Origin: Sediminispirochaeta smaragdinae DSM 11293
Lineage (GTDB): Bacteria; Spirochaetota; Spirochaetia; DSM-16054; Sediminispirochaetaceae
Direction of reading: 5' to 3'
Assembly: GCF_000143985.1 (NCBI RefSeq)
Contig: NC_014364.1
Location: forward strand, 4,290,582 to 4,354,581
DNA length: 64,000 nt
The notes beneath the pieces are model-generated. The model was not told the DNA's origin. It was given only the letters and a program-made list of their open reading frames with translations, and searched no databases. The translations under genes and the position numbers were made by a program. Shown here piece by piece: positions 43,222 to 51,523 of the stretch. The stretch's first letter is position 1; each line of letters starts with the position of its first letter.

Positions 43222-45672
43222 TCAAAGTAGTGATGAAAAACGGTCCTGCATAATTCGGTGAAAGAGGCGGAGATTTTCAATGAGCCGACGAAACTCATCT
43301 TCGCTGCATAGCCCTGCAGCAAGCTGTTCCTCACAACCCCGGATCATTCCCGCAAGGGCGCCCTCTCCAACGGCACTCACATAATTACACATAGAATGCA
43401 TCAGATTGCATAGCAGGTCCTTGTCCGGAGGTGTCTGGCTCAATTCTTTTTCAAAGGCAAAGAGCAGCTGTGGAAACTCTTTCACAAAAAGGGAGGCCAT
43501 CTCCTTAAGATATTCCCTGTCCCTGCCGGAAGCCAACTTGATCTTTTCGAAAAACCGATCGACGAGGGCTTCATAATCGGCCTCTCCCAACTCTCCACAT
43601 CCATACTCTTTGGAAGAGGAAGAAGAGACGGTACGAAGTGCCCCCGCAAGGCAGGAATAAAGCCGACTTCGGGAAACCGGCTTTATCAAGACTGCGACAT
43701 AGCCCGAATCAAGCAGTTTTTTCTGTTCCTCCTCACTGATCCAGGCAGTGACTGCAAGGACAGGAATATCGGGGGAACAGAGCGTACGTGTCTCCTGCAA
43801 TAAATCGACTCCCTCCGATCCAGGCATTTTTATATCAAGAATCACGGCATCGGGACAGGCAGCTCCGGCAGCGGCAAGGGCCTCTCCACCATCCCTCGCT
43901 TCAACGACCCGGCAGCCGGCATCACGTAGAGCCCAGCCAATGGAAAGACGATGCAATTTATTATCGTCTGCAAGGAGAATACGAGGCATGGCGTTTTCCA
44001 GAAACTGGGAATCGCCCTTTTCCAAGGAAGGAATATCCTCACAAACATCATCGGGAAAATCCTGTTCCGGATGTATCAGATCAAGATGGATACTGAATAT
44101 CGCCCCGGATTCCGGGTCACTATGGACCTCTATCTTTCCACCCATGGCATCGACGATCCGTTTTACCACCGCAAGGCCTAGACCACTTCCTTCCCTCCTC
44201 TGCTGATCAGGACTTGAAGAGCGGGTAAAAAAGTCAAACAAGGTTCCCTGCACATCATCCGGAATACCATTACCGGTATCGGAAACCGAGAAAACCAGGG
44301 CCTGGCGGCCTTTCTCAGGAAAAAGTGGAGTATCTTGCTCTACGGAAAACAAGACCCGTCCCTGGTCGGTATACTTAACGGCATTACCGATAAGATTGTA
44401 AAAAATCTGGCGAAGCCGTAATGTATCGCCCAAAAGCAGGGTAGGAACGCCTGGAGCCACACGAACTTCCAATTTCAAACCCTTTGCCCTGGCCAAAGGT
44501 TCCATTAAACGACGAACAGGGCCCACAAGATCCTTCCCAAGGTGAAAGGCGGAAGCCTTAATATCGGGGAAAAAGCCATTCATATTGGTAACCCCGACAA
44601 GGTCGTCGACCAAGGCCAAAAGAGTCTGAGCAGCATCACGAAGGAGAGAAAGTTCTTCATGCACTCCTGGGGCACGACCGGATGAAAGGAGAGCATCCAC
44701 AACCCCAAGCATGCCGGAGAGGGGAGTCCTCAGCTCATGCGTCACGGTTCCAAGAAATACGCCTTTCTGAAGTTCGGCAGAGGCAGCTTTCTGTCGGACC
44801 TCCAAGAGTTCAAGCTCTCTTACCTTATAGTCGGTAACATCGTTTCCGATGGAAAGGAAGCCATAACAGCGTCCTTCGGTATCATAAAGGGGACGATTCG
44901 ACCAGGAAATGTAGAGATGTTCGCCCAATCTGGTAACACTCTCTTCGATGGTTTTGCCGTCGCAGCACTGATCGGGCACCTTTCGAAAAAAGTCATCGCT
45001 TTTTTTATCCGAAACGATGGTTCCGACGGCATTCTTGTGATAAAGCTCATCCATGGTGTAGCCAAACAGATCAAGGCCAAAATGATTCATGAAAAGAATT
45101 TGTCCCGAGAGATCAACCTTTACGATGATCGAAGCAGCCTGCTCTACAATCCTGTGATACTCCTCTTCACGTTCCTGGAGGGCTTCGACCATCCGCCGTT
45201 CATCGGTAACAACCCTACCGCAACCGACGGTCCCTATGATCTCTCCGGCTTCATCGCGAAAGGGAGCCTTGTAGACATCCAGAAAGAGGAACTCACCACG
45301 GACATTCCCGAACTCGTCAAAGCGCCCCGCCTGTGCGGTCTGACGAACCACAAGATCGCTGTCCCGGCATATCTCTCCGAAGGTATGCCAATCAGACTGT
45401 TCAGGATGATTTTTTCGTTCACGCAGAGCAAAAAACATGTCGGTTTTTCCGATCGGCTCATTGGTATCACGGGCACAAAGAAGTTTATCGCACATTGCCT
45501 GATTAACGAAAAGAAAGCGGTTGTTCAAATCCTTTGCCCAGAGCAGGTCGGGAACATTGTCACACATGAGACGCAACATTCGAGCATACGGAGAATCAAA
45601 AACCCCGTGGGCTTCCCGAACAAAAGATGATAAACTGTCAAGAAAATTTTCGTTCTTATCCATGAATACCAT
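43222..45672 (-). CDS. hybrid histidine kinase (PAS-PAS-HisKA-HATPase-REC-HPt)
   Basis: A soluble 816-residue multi-step kinase. Two PAS domains (about 30-150 and 165-290) precede HisKA with FLGTVTHELRTPLSGMLG (near 305). HATPase boxes are NLIGNAVKYTDQG, FSVSDTGNGIP and GSGLGLAVVKRIV. A receiver (about 560-680; ILLADDNKLH, VILDIKMPGSEG, VLIKPVSRS) and a C-terminal HPt (LCNLMHSMCNYVSAVG, near 760) follow. The start may be 45672 or the ATG at 45663; neither has a strong ribosome binding site. It is the first gene of the train leading into parE-parC. Confidence 0.9.
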   Translation of the reverse strand: MVFMDKNENFLDSLSSFVREAHGVFDSPYARMLRLMCDNVPDLLWAKDLNNRFLFVNQAMCDKLLCARDTNEPIGKTDMFFALRERKNHPEQSDWHTFGEICRDSDLVVRQTAQAGRFDEFGNVRGEFLFLDVYKAPFRDEAGEIIGTVGCGRVVTDERRMVEALQEREEEYHRIVEQAASIIVKVDLSGQILFMNHFGLDLFGYTMDELYHKNAVGTIVSDKKSDDFFRKVPDQCCDGKTIEESVTRLGEHLYISWSNRPLYDTEGRCYGFLSIGNDVTDYKVRELELLEVRQKAASAELQKGVFLGTVTHELRTPLSGMLGVVDALLSSGRAPGVHEELSLLRDAAQTLLALVDDLVGVTNMNGFFPDIKASAFHLGKDLVGPVRRLMEPLARAKGLKLEVRVAPGVPTLLLGDTLRLRQIFYNLIGNAVKYTDQGRVLFSVEQDTPLFPEKGRQALVFSVSDTGNGIPDDVQGTLFDFFTRSSSPDQQRREGSGLGLAVVKRIVDAMGGKIEVHSDPESGAIFSIHLDLIHPEQDFPDDVCEDIPSLEKGDSQFLENAMPRILLADDNKLHRLSIGWALRDAGCRVVEARDGGEALAAAGAACPDAVILDIKMPGSEGVDLLQETRTLCSPDIPVLAVTAWISEEEQKKLLDSGYVAVLIKPVSRSRLYSCLAGALRTVSSSSSKEYGCGELGEADYEALVDRFFEKIKLASGRDREYLKEMASLFVKEFPQLLFAFEKELSQTPPDKDLLCNLMHSMCNYVSAVGEGALAGMIRGCEEQLAAGLCSEDEFRRLIENLRLFHRIMQDRFSSLL

Positions 45673-45769
45673 TATCCGTTAGGAAGTATAAGGGGACGAA
45701 TCACAGGACTCAACGGTAAATGAAAAGATTTTTGTAATTCCGGATGATTTCAAGATAAGCAACACCTCG

Positions 45770-45798
45770 TTGCCTTTTCCCCGGCGGGAAAGTATCTT
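45770..45798 (+). promoter_or_regulatory. putative promoter of the nucleotidyltransferase-TPM-LemA operon
   Basis: TTGCCT (45770-45775), 17 nt, TATCTT (45793-45798) lie about 40 nt before the start at 45839. The -10 is only a four-of-six match. Confidence 0.45.
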
Positions 45799-45838
45799 AA
45801 ACTAAGCTTGTTCAAACCTGAAAAATCATGGAGGAATC

Positions 45839-46570
45839 ATGAATAATCCACAGCTGTCCGCCATTGCTTCGGTAAAAAAGCATTTCATACCGTCCCTGCA
45901 GCAGATTTTCGGAGAGAGCCTTCTATCGGTAATGCTGTATGGCAGTGCGGCCGGCACAGAATACAATCCGGGAACGTCGGATATCAACATCATGGCTCTG
46001 ATCGAGGCACCAGCGCCTCGGAACATTGTAGAACTGGGCAAGCAGCAGTCCCGATATATACAAAAACAGAGGATCAGCCTCCAGATCCAAACGGTGGAGG
46101 AATTTCTCAACGCCGCGGATGTCTTTCCCATGGAATACCTAGACCTCATGGCCCGACGACAGCTCCTCTTCGGAAAGGATTATGCCGAAACGATTACCGT
46201 AGATAAACGGCATCTGCGTCATCAGGTGGAAGAGCGGCTGCGGGGAAGTATCAATGCCATACGACAGGCGATCCTTGCCTCAAAGGGATCCCCGCGCAGA
46301 CTCAAATTGGTTCTGATAGAGTGGTTCGGGGCCCAAACCGCACTGCTCAGGGGACTGCTGCGGCTCAAGGAAACATCCCACATCCCCTTTGGGGCGGATG
46401 CCCTTGCCGGGGATATGGCTGAGGCATACGGTATCGATGGAACCCCATTCGCCGAACTCTCGGCCCTTCGCGACGGGGAACACAAGACAGCCACAGCGAC
46501 AGAAACAGCCGAGACTATACTGGTAGCCCTCACCCAACTTTCCGGAATCGTTGATAAGTTGGAGGCATAA
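45839..46570 (+). CDS. nucleotidyltransferase-fold protein
   Basis: A 243-residue protein. The N-terminal VMLYGSAAGTEYNPGTSDIN is the Pol-beta-type nucleotidyltransferase GS...DxD block, but the second acid is Asn (D48, N50), so catalysis may be impaired or use another acid. The C-terminal half is all helical and ends in ATETAETILVALTQLSGIVD. GGAGG precedes the ATG. The TPM gene follows 5 nt later. No toxin/antitoxin HEPN partner is obvious. Function unknown. Confidence 0.75.
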   Translation: MNNPQLSAIASVKKHFIPSLQQIFGESLLSVMLYGSAAGTEYNPGTSDINIMALIEAPAPRNIVELGKQQSRYIQKQRISLQIQTVEEFLNAADVFPMEYLDLMARRQLLFGKDYAETITVDKRHLRHQVEERLRGSINAIRQAILASKGSPRRLKLVLIEWFGAQTALLRGLLRLKETSHIPFGADALAGDMAEAYGIDGTPFAELSALRDGEHKTATATETAETILVALTQLSGIVDKLEA

Positions 46571-46574
46571 AAAC

Positions 46575-47375
46575 ATGGCGGCAGTAAAAAGCAACCGGAA
46601 TATTCATCTGCTCCTTTGTATCATCTTCCTTTTCTTTTCCTCGGCAGCTACTTTTGCACAGAAGCTTCCCGATCCGGTGGGAACGGTGAACGACTTTGCC
46701 GGGGTCATTGCCGATTCCGACAAACGGGAAATAGAACAGGTCGCTGCAGCGGTCAAACAAGCCACTGGTGCAGAAATCGCCGTTGCAACGGTGCAGTCAT
46801 ACGCTCCCTACGGCTCCATCGAAGAATATTCTGTTGCCTTGGCACAGAAATGGGGCGTCGGTACAGAGAAAGAAGATAACGGCGTTCTCCTTATCCTTGC
46901 CATGCAGGAACGCAAATTGAGAATCGAGGTTGGTTACGGCCTTGAAGGAGCTCTTCCCGACGGCCTCGTGGGAGAAATAATGGATACCTCCATGGTGCCC
47001 TATTTCCAGAAAGGGGACTACGGAGAAGGGTTTGTAAGAGCGGTCAACGGCATAGCGGGCATTATTGCCGACGAATACGGTGTAAGCCTTTCACAAGTTG
47101 ATATGCGCGAAAGCAGCCGCTACGATTACGGAAGGGAGAACGACGGCAGTTCCATGGCCGAACTCTTCAAGGTACTCTTCGTCCTTTTTATCATTTTTAG
47201 CGGCGGCGGACGATTCCTCTGGCCGCTGCTGTTTTTGGGCGGTGGCGGAAACCGCCACTATCGGGGAGGCTTCGGAAGCGGAGGATTCGGTTCCGGAGGC
47301 TTCGGAGGCGGAGGTGGTTTTTCCGGTTTTGGGGGCGGAAGCTTCGGAGGCGGAGGAGCCAGCCGAGGATTTTAA
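46575..47375 (+). CDS. TPM-domain membrane protein with glycine-rich tail
   Basis: Of the YgcG/TPM type. A signal peptide (about 8-28, ending in STFAQ-like SAATFAQ) is followed by the TPM domain (KLPDPVGTVNDFAGVIADSD to GIIADEYG). One hydrophobic helix comes near 205-225, then a Gly/Phe tail (GGGGFSGFGGGSFGGGG). The soluble domain is thus outside the cytoplasmic membrane. The ATG at 46575 uses the GGAGG that overlaps the previous stop. LemA follows 29 nt later, a very common pairing. The biochemical role of the pair is not settled. Confidence 0.88.
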   Translation: MAAVKSNRNIHLLLCIIFLFFSSAATFAQKLPDPVGTVNDFAGVIADSDKREIEQVAAAVKQATGAEIAVATVQSYAPYGSIEEYSVALAQKWGVGTEKEDNGVLLILAMQERKLRIEVGYGLEGALPDGLVGEIMDTSMVPYFQKGDYGEGFVRAVNGIAGIIADEYGVSLSQVDMRESSRYDYGRENDGSSMAELFKVLFVLFIIFSGGGRFLWPLLFLGGGGNRHYRGGFGSGGFGSGGFGGGGGFSGFGGGSFGGGGASRGF

Positions 47376-47404
47376 GCAGAAATTATGGGTAAGGAGCAAA
47401 CGAG

Positions 47405-47989
47405 ATGAGCGGAAGAAGCAGAGCAAGCATTATCATGGTTATCGCGCTTATAGGTGTGCTGGTATTCGCTTTCGGATCCTGGTACATCGGGACCCGAAAC
47501 AACCTGGTACAGCTTGAAGAGGGAATCGATGCGGCGTGGGCGGAAATCGACAATCAGCTACAGCGGCGAAGCGATTTGATTCCCAATCTGGTATCGACGG
47601 TAAAAGGCTATGCAAGCCATGAGGAAGAAGTGTTTACCAATATTGCGAACGCCAGGGCAAAACTTGCGGGCGCTGGAAGTGTTGCGGAAAAGGCCGAAGG
47701 ATACAACGAGATGCAGGGAGCCCTCTCCAGGTTACTGGTTGTGGCGGAAAACTACCCGGAGCTAAAGGCGGATGGCAATTTCACCAGGCTTCAGGATGAA
47801 CTGGCGGGAACCGAAAATCGTCTGGCCGTGGCCAGAAAGCGTTACAACGACCAGGTAAAGCAGTTCAACACCAAGATACGGATTTTTCCCGGATCTATCA
47901 TCGCCGGTTCCATGGGTTTTGAAAAACGTGATTACTTCGAAATCGACGAGGCAGCAAGAACGGCACCGAAGGTCGATTTCGGAAGTTAA
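47405..47989 (+). CDS. LemA family protein
   Basis: The 194 residues have an N-terminal membrane segment (about 7-28), then a long helical domain with the family blocks DAAWAEIDNQLQRRSDLIPN and NARAKLAGAG, YNEMQGALSRLLVVAENYPELKA (split here) and ENRLAVARKRYND. The C-terminus FFEIDEAA-type motif reads YFEIDEAARTAPKVDF. It is anchored by the N-terminus with the domain outside. It partners the TPM protein upstream and precedes the parvulin gene by 26 nt. Confidence 0.92.
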   Translation: MSGRSRASIIMVIALIGVLVFAFGSWYIGTRNNLVQLEEGIDAAWAEIDNQLQRRSDLIPNLVSTVKGYASHEEEVFTNIANARAKLAGAGSVAEKAEGYNEMQGALSRLLVVAENYPELKADGNFTRLQDELAGTENRLAVARKRYNDQVKQFNTKIRIFPGSIIAGSMGFEKRDYFEIDEAARTAPKVDFGS

Positions 47990-48015
47990 AGGACAGAGAA
48001 AACAAGGAGACCATA

Positions 48016-48291
48016 ATGGAGTGGAAAGCGAGTCACATTCTGGTAAAGGACCAAAATTTGGCTAAAGAACTGGTAAAACGGGCAAAAAAGGGAGCGGATT
48101 TCGCCGCACTTGCCAGAGAGTATTCAACCTGCCCAAGCAAATCCAAGGGAGGAGATCTCGGTTGGTTCGGGAGCGGTAAGATGGTACCGGAATTCGAACG
48201 GGCCTGTTCAAATATGGGTGTCGGCAGCATCAGCGATGTGGTACGAACCCAGTTTGGATTTCATGTTATCAAATTGACGGGAAGAAAGTAG
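48016..48291 (+). CDS. parvulin-type peptidyl-prolyl isomerase
   Basis: A minimal 91-residue parvulin domain: ASHILVKDQNLAKEL, FAALAREYSTCPSKSKGGDLGWFGSGKMVPEF (in two blocks) and TQFGFHVIKLTGRK. It lacks a signal peptide, so it is cytosolic like E. coli PpiC. AAGGAG precedes the ATG. A small inverted repeat, ATCCGG-ACAT-CCGGAT, lies just after the stop, but a T-run is missing. Confidence 0.93.
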   Translation: MEWKASHILVKDQNLAKELVKRAKKGADFAALAREYSTCPSKSKGGDLGWFGSGKMVPEFERACSNMGVGSISDVVRTQFGFHVIKLTGRK

Positions 48292-48361
48292 CATCCGGAC
48301 ATCCGGATCATGTGCTCACTTGATTTTTCCGTCGACCTGGAATAGACTTAAAAATAAGACG

Positions 48362-48391
48362 TTGAGTGTCGTATACTCTTTTTCCTATGAT
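48362..48391 (+). promoter_or_regulatory. putative promoter of the RRM protein gene
   Basis: TTGAGT (48362-48367), 18 nt, TATGAT (48386-48391). Transcription would begin near 48398, giving an AT-rich leader of about 150 nt, as seen in cold-inducible RNA-binding protein genes. No defined structure was recognised in the leader. Confidence 0.5.
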
Positions 48392-48549
48392 TGAATCGTT
48401 TTGCAATTGCAATGAGAGAGACAAGGAAGCGGTTTTCTATCCTTTATCTTTTTTTCAATTCCACTACTTCTTCAACGTATGATCAAAGATTATCGATCTT
48501 TCCAGCTTATTTTTATTTTCCGGTAAGGACACCGGATCAAGGAGTTAGT

Positions 48550-48831
48550 ATGTCGAAGAAGATCTATGTAGGAAATCTTAGCTATGAAGCGAGAGAAGAG
48601 GATTTGGAATCACTGTTTTCACAATATGGTAGCGTTAGCAGTGTCCGTATCATAACAGATAGAGACACAAACCGTTCCAAAGGCTTTGGTTTTGTTGAAA
48701 TGGAAGACTCATCCGCAGCCGATGCTGCTATCTCCGCTCTAAATGGAACAGAGTGGAAAAACAGAGATCTGAAAGTAAATGAAGCCAGGGATAGAAACGA
48801 CAGACCTCAGAGAGGTGGTTACAGATATTAA
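48550..48831 (+). CDS. RRM-type RNA-binding protein
   Basis: A 93-residue glycine-poor RRM protein. RNP2 is KIYVGNLSYE and RNP1 is KGFGFVEM, and the tail is basic and Arg/Gly-containing (RDRNDRPQRGGYRY). It resembles the cyanobacterial/spirochaete RbpA-like cold-response proteins that bind single-stranded RNA. The start at 48550 is set by AAGGAG eight bases upstream; longer in-frame starts (from 48391) overlap the promoter. A terminator follows 19 nt after the stop. Confidence 0.93.
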   Translation: MSKKIYVGNLSYEAREEDLESLFSQYGSVSSVRIITDRDTNRSKGFGFVEMEDSSAADAAISALNGTEWKNRDLKVNEARDRNDRPQRGGYRY

Positions 48832-48850
48832 ATCTGAGCCCCCATTAGGA

Positions 48851-48880
48851 AGCAGCCAGCCTATGGCTGCTTTATTTTTT
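48851..48880 (+). terminator. rho-independent terminator of the RRM gene
   Basis: An 8-bp perfect stem, AGCAGCCA (48851-48858) with TGGCTGCT (48864-48871), has a 5-nt loop and the T-rich tail TTTATTTTTT. The start of the next small gene lies only 18 nt further on, so some read-through is likely. Confidence 0.85.
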
Positions 48881-48897
48881 ACTACGGGAGGAACCTT

Positions 48898-49062
48898 TTG
48901 GCAAAGAATTTTTATTCGTACGAAAAACGGCAACAAGAATTAAAAAAGAAAAAGAAAAAACAGGAAAAGTTGGAAAAAAAGCGGGCAAAAAGCAGAAACA
49001 AAAACTCTGAAGAGGAGCCACAGGAGAATTCCTCTGATGCCGAAACGAAAAATAACGATTAA
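48898..49062 (+). CDS. small lysine-rich protein (54 residues)
   Basis: A TTG start at 48898 has GGGAGG six bases upstream. The product begins MAKNFYSYEKRQQELKKKKK, continues with Lys/Glu repeats and ends in an acidic Asn/Ser-rich tail (EEEPQENSSDAETKNND). It is fully charged and probably helical or disordered. Similar short basic proteins follow RRM genes in other bacteria, so it may be an RNA-binding helper. A terminator comes 31 nt after the stop, which supports a real transcription unit. No function is known. Confidence 0.7.
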   Translation: MAKNFYSYEKRQQELKKKKKKQEKLEKKRAKSRNKNSEEEPQENSSDAETKNND

Positions 49063-49093
49063 ACCTGCGCAACAAAGGCACAGATCAATTGGA

Positions 49094-49126
49094 CCCGCAT
49101 CGGAAGAATCCGAATGCGGGTTTTTT
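49094..49126 (+). terminator. rho-independent terminator after the small lysine-rich gene
   Basis: CCCGCAT (49094-49100) pairs with ATGCGGG (49114-49120), with a further CGGA/TCCG pairing inside and a one-base bulge, and six T follow. It ends the RRM/lysine-rich unit facing the converging sppA gene. Confidence 0.9.
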
Positions 49127-49147
49127 ATTGTGGTTTTACCCGCCGTT

Positions 49148-51523
49148 TCATTCAGGCCGATAAGGGGTCAAAGAATAAAGATATTCTCCCCGCTGAGAAC
49201 CTTCGCGCAACAATTCAAGTTCCCGGTCAAAGGAGGAAGATAACGGCAGCCATACGCTCCCAAGCCCATGATAGGCAGTCACCAGAGATGGAGGCAGGAA
49301 GGGCAACCGTAAAATTCGTTCCGGTATCGTATAATCTGCCAGTTCGATTGCCCCCTGACGCCCGGAAAGTTCGGCTGCCCGTTTAACCGCCGCGTCCATT
49401 CCTCCGATTTCATCGACCAATCCCTTCTCCTGCGCGGCCGAACCGCTCCAGACTCGCCCCTGGGCAATACGCTCGACATTTTCTCTCTTCATATCCCTGC
49501 CATCGGCAACGTTCTCGACAAAGTGGTCGTATCCGGACGCGATCATCGCCTTAATCTTTTCCCGTTCCTCCGCCAGTAAGGGTCGATAAGGAGATCCGAA
49601 ATCGGCTTCAGGTGACTGTTTCACCGTTTCCACAGCAATCTTATGCTCCTCAAGAAGACGGGAAATATCTGGAGTTATCGCAACAACACCGATCGAACCG
49701 GTCATCGTCTCAGGATAAGCGAAAACGACATTAGCCCTGGCTGCAATGTAATAGGCACCGGAAGCCGCCATGCTTCCCATCGAAACGACGACAGGCTTGG
49801 CATTCTCTCCGGAAACGGTACGGGAAACCGCCCGGGCGATGGAGTCTGAGGCGAGCAGCCCCCCTCCTCCTGAATTGATTCTCAGCACGATAGCATCAAT
49901 ACTATCGTCTTCCCTGGCAAGGGTAATGGAACGGACAGTGGTATCGGCCCCGACAGACTCTCCGGGAACCCCTTCTCCGCTGTGAATATTTCCGGTCAGA
50001 TTGATGATGGCAATTGTAAGAGGACGAGGATCGTTCCAGTCGCGCCGGACCGATTTTGCAGGGAGCTCATAGGTTTCGACAACATCCATCGCATCCTCTA
50101 TTTCGTCCCGATATAGAAGCTTATCTATCAGCCCTGCATCCAAGGCCCTCGAAGCCCGAAGATAGGGCCCTCCGGCAAGGATCTTTCCCGCATCTCCGGC
50201 CAAACGATCTCCTCGGCCTTCCTGAAGAAGCTGCGCAACGGCACGTTCCATGTCGGCAACCAAAACCGTAAGCTCTTCCCGTTCGGGCTCCCGCATTCCC
50301 CCTTCGGTAAACGTATCGAAACCGCTTTTGTATGGATGACTTCTAAAATTCTCAAACTTGATACCGTAGGTGTCGAGAAAAGTCGCAAAATAGCTTCTCG
50401 TTACCGAGACTCCCTTTAGATCAACGCTTCCCTCGGGATGAAGGTATATCTCGGCACCGCAGGCGGCGGCAAGGAGATAGTCGTCGGTATCAGCGGTATC
50501 AAAGTAAAACATCACCTTCTTTCCCTTTTCCCGAAAGTGTTTCAAGGGAACAAGTAATTCCCGAGCCACAGATAGGGATGAGGCAGGGTGTTCGTTGACA
50601 AAGATAATCCCGTCGACAAGGGGATCATCCGCAAGCTCATTCAGGCTGCGAATATGCTCACGAAGCGTAATGGAATCATCGCCCAAAAGCCGACGGCCAA
50701 ATCGTACTACTGAGGGAACCTCACGAACAGGTCCGCCGAAGCGATAGCGAACGATGGTATCGTTATCTGTAAGTCTCGGTCGACTCAAGGCATCAGATGC
50801 AATCCTCACGAAGAGACTACTCTCTTTCCCGGCAGAGAGAGGATCATCATCGGTATTCCGCATGGTACCTCCAACCTGAGTACTATAGAGGGCCAGAGAT
50901 GCCCCGAGACGTACCGTCTCCGACTCAAGATCGTAGGAAGCATGCAGTTCGAGCCCCTCGATCGGCTCACTTCGAAGGGAGAAGAGGGGGTCCGAAATAC
51001 CGGAATCATCAACGGTAAGATCAAATCCCAGGCCGAGAAACGATGCCGATCCCCCGATAAGGGCCAGAGGACGGAACGCTACTCCTGCAGTGGCAGAAGA
51101 AGAGCCGGAAGAGGGGATATCACCCCGCAGACCGAAACCGAACCCGTCGGAAGGACGCAGCAACAAACCTCCGGTCCAGGAAGGAGCCGAAGAGCCAAAA
51201 TCGGTTTCAAGAAGCGCTCCCATATAGGCGTTGCGGAAAAAGGGGAAGGCAAGATAGAACGCGTGGCTCCACGAACTTCCTTCCCAGGAAGGGATGTATC
51301 CCAGATGTCGACCATTAAAATAGAGAGCCCCATCGTCGAAATCTCCATCCGAGTAGCCGGAAAGTTCCAGGGCAAAACCCGAGGCCCCTCCCCAGGCAGA
51401 CAAAGCGGGGTTGACCAAGGGCGCCCGATACCCATTGCCGAGGGCAACCCCTCCTTCCGGCGGAGCGGCAAAAAGGACTACGGGAAAACAAAGCAACAAA
51501 CAAATAATAAAGAAACGTTTCAT
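49148..51523 (-). CDS. sppA: SppA-type signal peptide peptidase with barrel-like N-terminal half
   Basis: An envelope serine protease of the SppA family. The Ser/Lys dyad is recognisable: K399 in HPYKSGFDTF and S588 in GSMAASGAYY, 189 residues apart as in tandem-repeat SppA. The TGSIGVVAI and RINSGGGG blocks also fit. A signal peptide (about 1-20, ICLLLCFPVVLFAA) starts the protein. Residues about 25-265 are extra: alternating, Gly/Ser/aromatic-rich strands beginning with NPALSAWGGASGFALEL, like spirochaete outer-membrane barrel proteins. The 791 residues are thus some 170 longer than E. coli SppA. The start (51523) overlaps the chemoreceptor gene by 4 nt. Confidence 0.88.
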   Translation of the reverse strand: MKRFFIICLLLCFPVVLFAAPPEGGVALGNGYRAPLVNPALSAWGGASGFALELSGYSDGDFDDGALYFNGRHLGYIPSWEGSSWSHAFYLAFPFFRNAYMGALLETDFGSSAPSWTGGLLLRPSDGFGFGLRGDIPSSGSSSATAGVAFRPLALIGGSASFLGLGFDLTVDDSGISDPLFSLRSEPIEGLELHASYDLESETVRLGASLALYSTQVGGTMRNTDDDPLSAGKESSLFVRIASDALSRPRLTDNDTIVRYRFGGPVREVPSVVRFGRRLLGDDSITLREHIRSLNELADDPLVDGIIFVNEHPASSLSVARELLVPLKHFREKGKKVMFYFDTADTDDYLLAAACGAEIYLHPEGSVDLKGVSVTRSYFATFLDTYGIKFENFRSHPYKSGFDTFTEGGMREPEREELTVLVADMERAVAQLLQEGRGDRLAGDAGKILAGGPYLRASRALDAGLIDKLLYRDEIEDAMDVVETYELPAKSVRRDWNDPRPLTIAIINLTGNIHSGEGVPGESVGADTTVRSITLAREDDSIDAIVLRINSGGGGLLASDSIARAVSRTVSGENAKPVVVSMGSMAASGAYYIAARANVVFAYPETMTGSIGVVAITPDISRLLEEHKIAVETVKQSPEADFGSPYRPLLAEEREKIKAMIASGYDHFVENVADGRDMKRENVERIAQGRVWSGSAAQEKGLVDEIGGMDAAVKRAAELSGRQGAIELADYTIPERILRLPFLPPSLVTAYHGLGSVWLPLSSSFDRELELLREGSQRGEYLYSLTPYRPE

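Noticed and set aside
48391-48549. N-terminal extension of the RRM protein
   Set aside because: The extra 53 residues are hydrophobic/aromatic without similarity, overlap the -10 element, and a good ribosome binding site marks the start at 48550.
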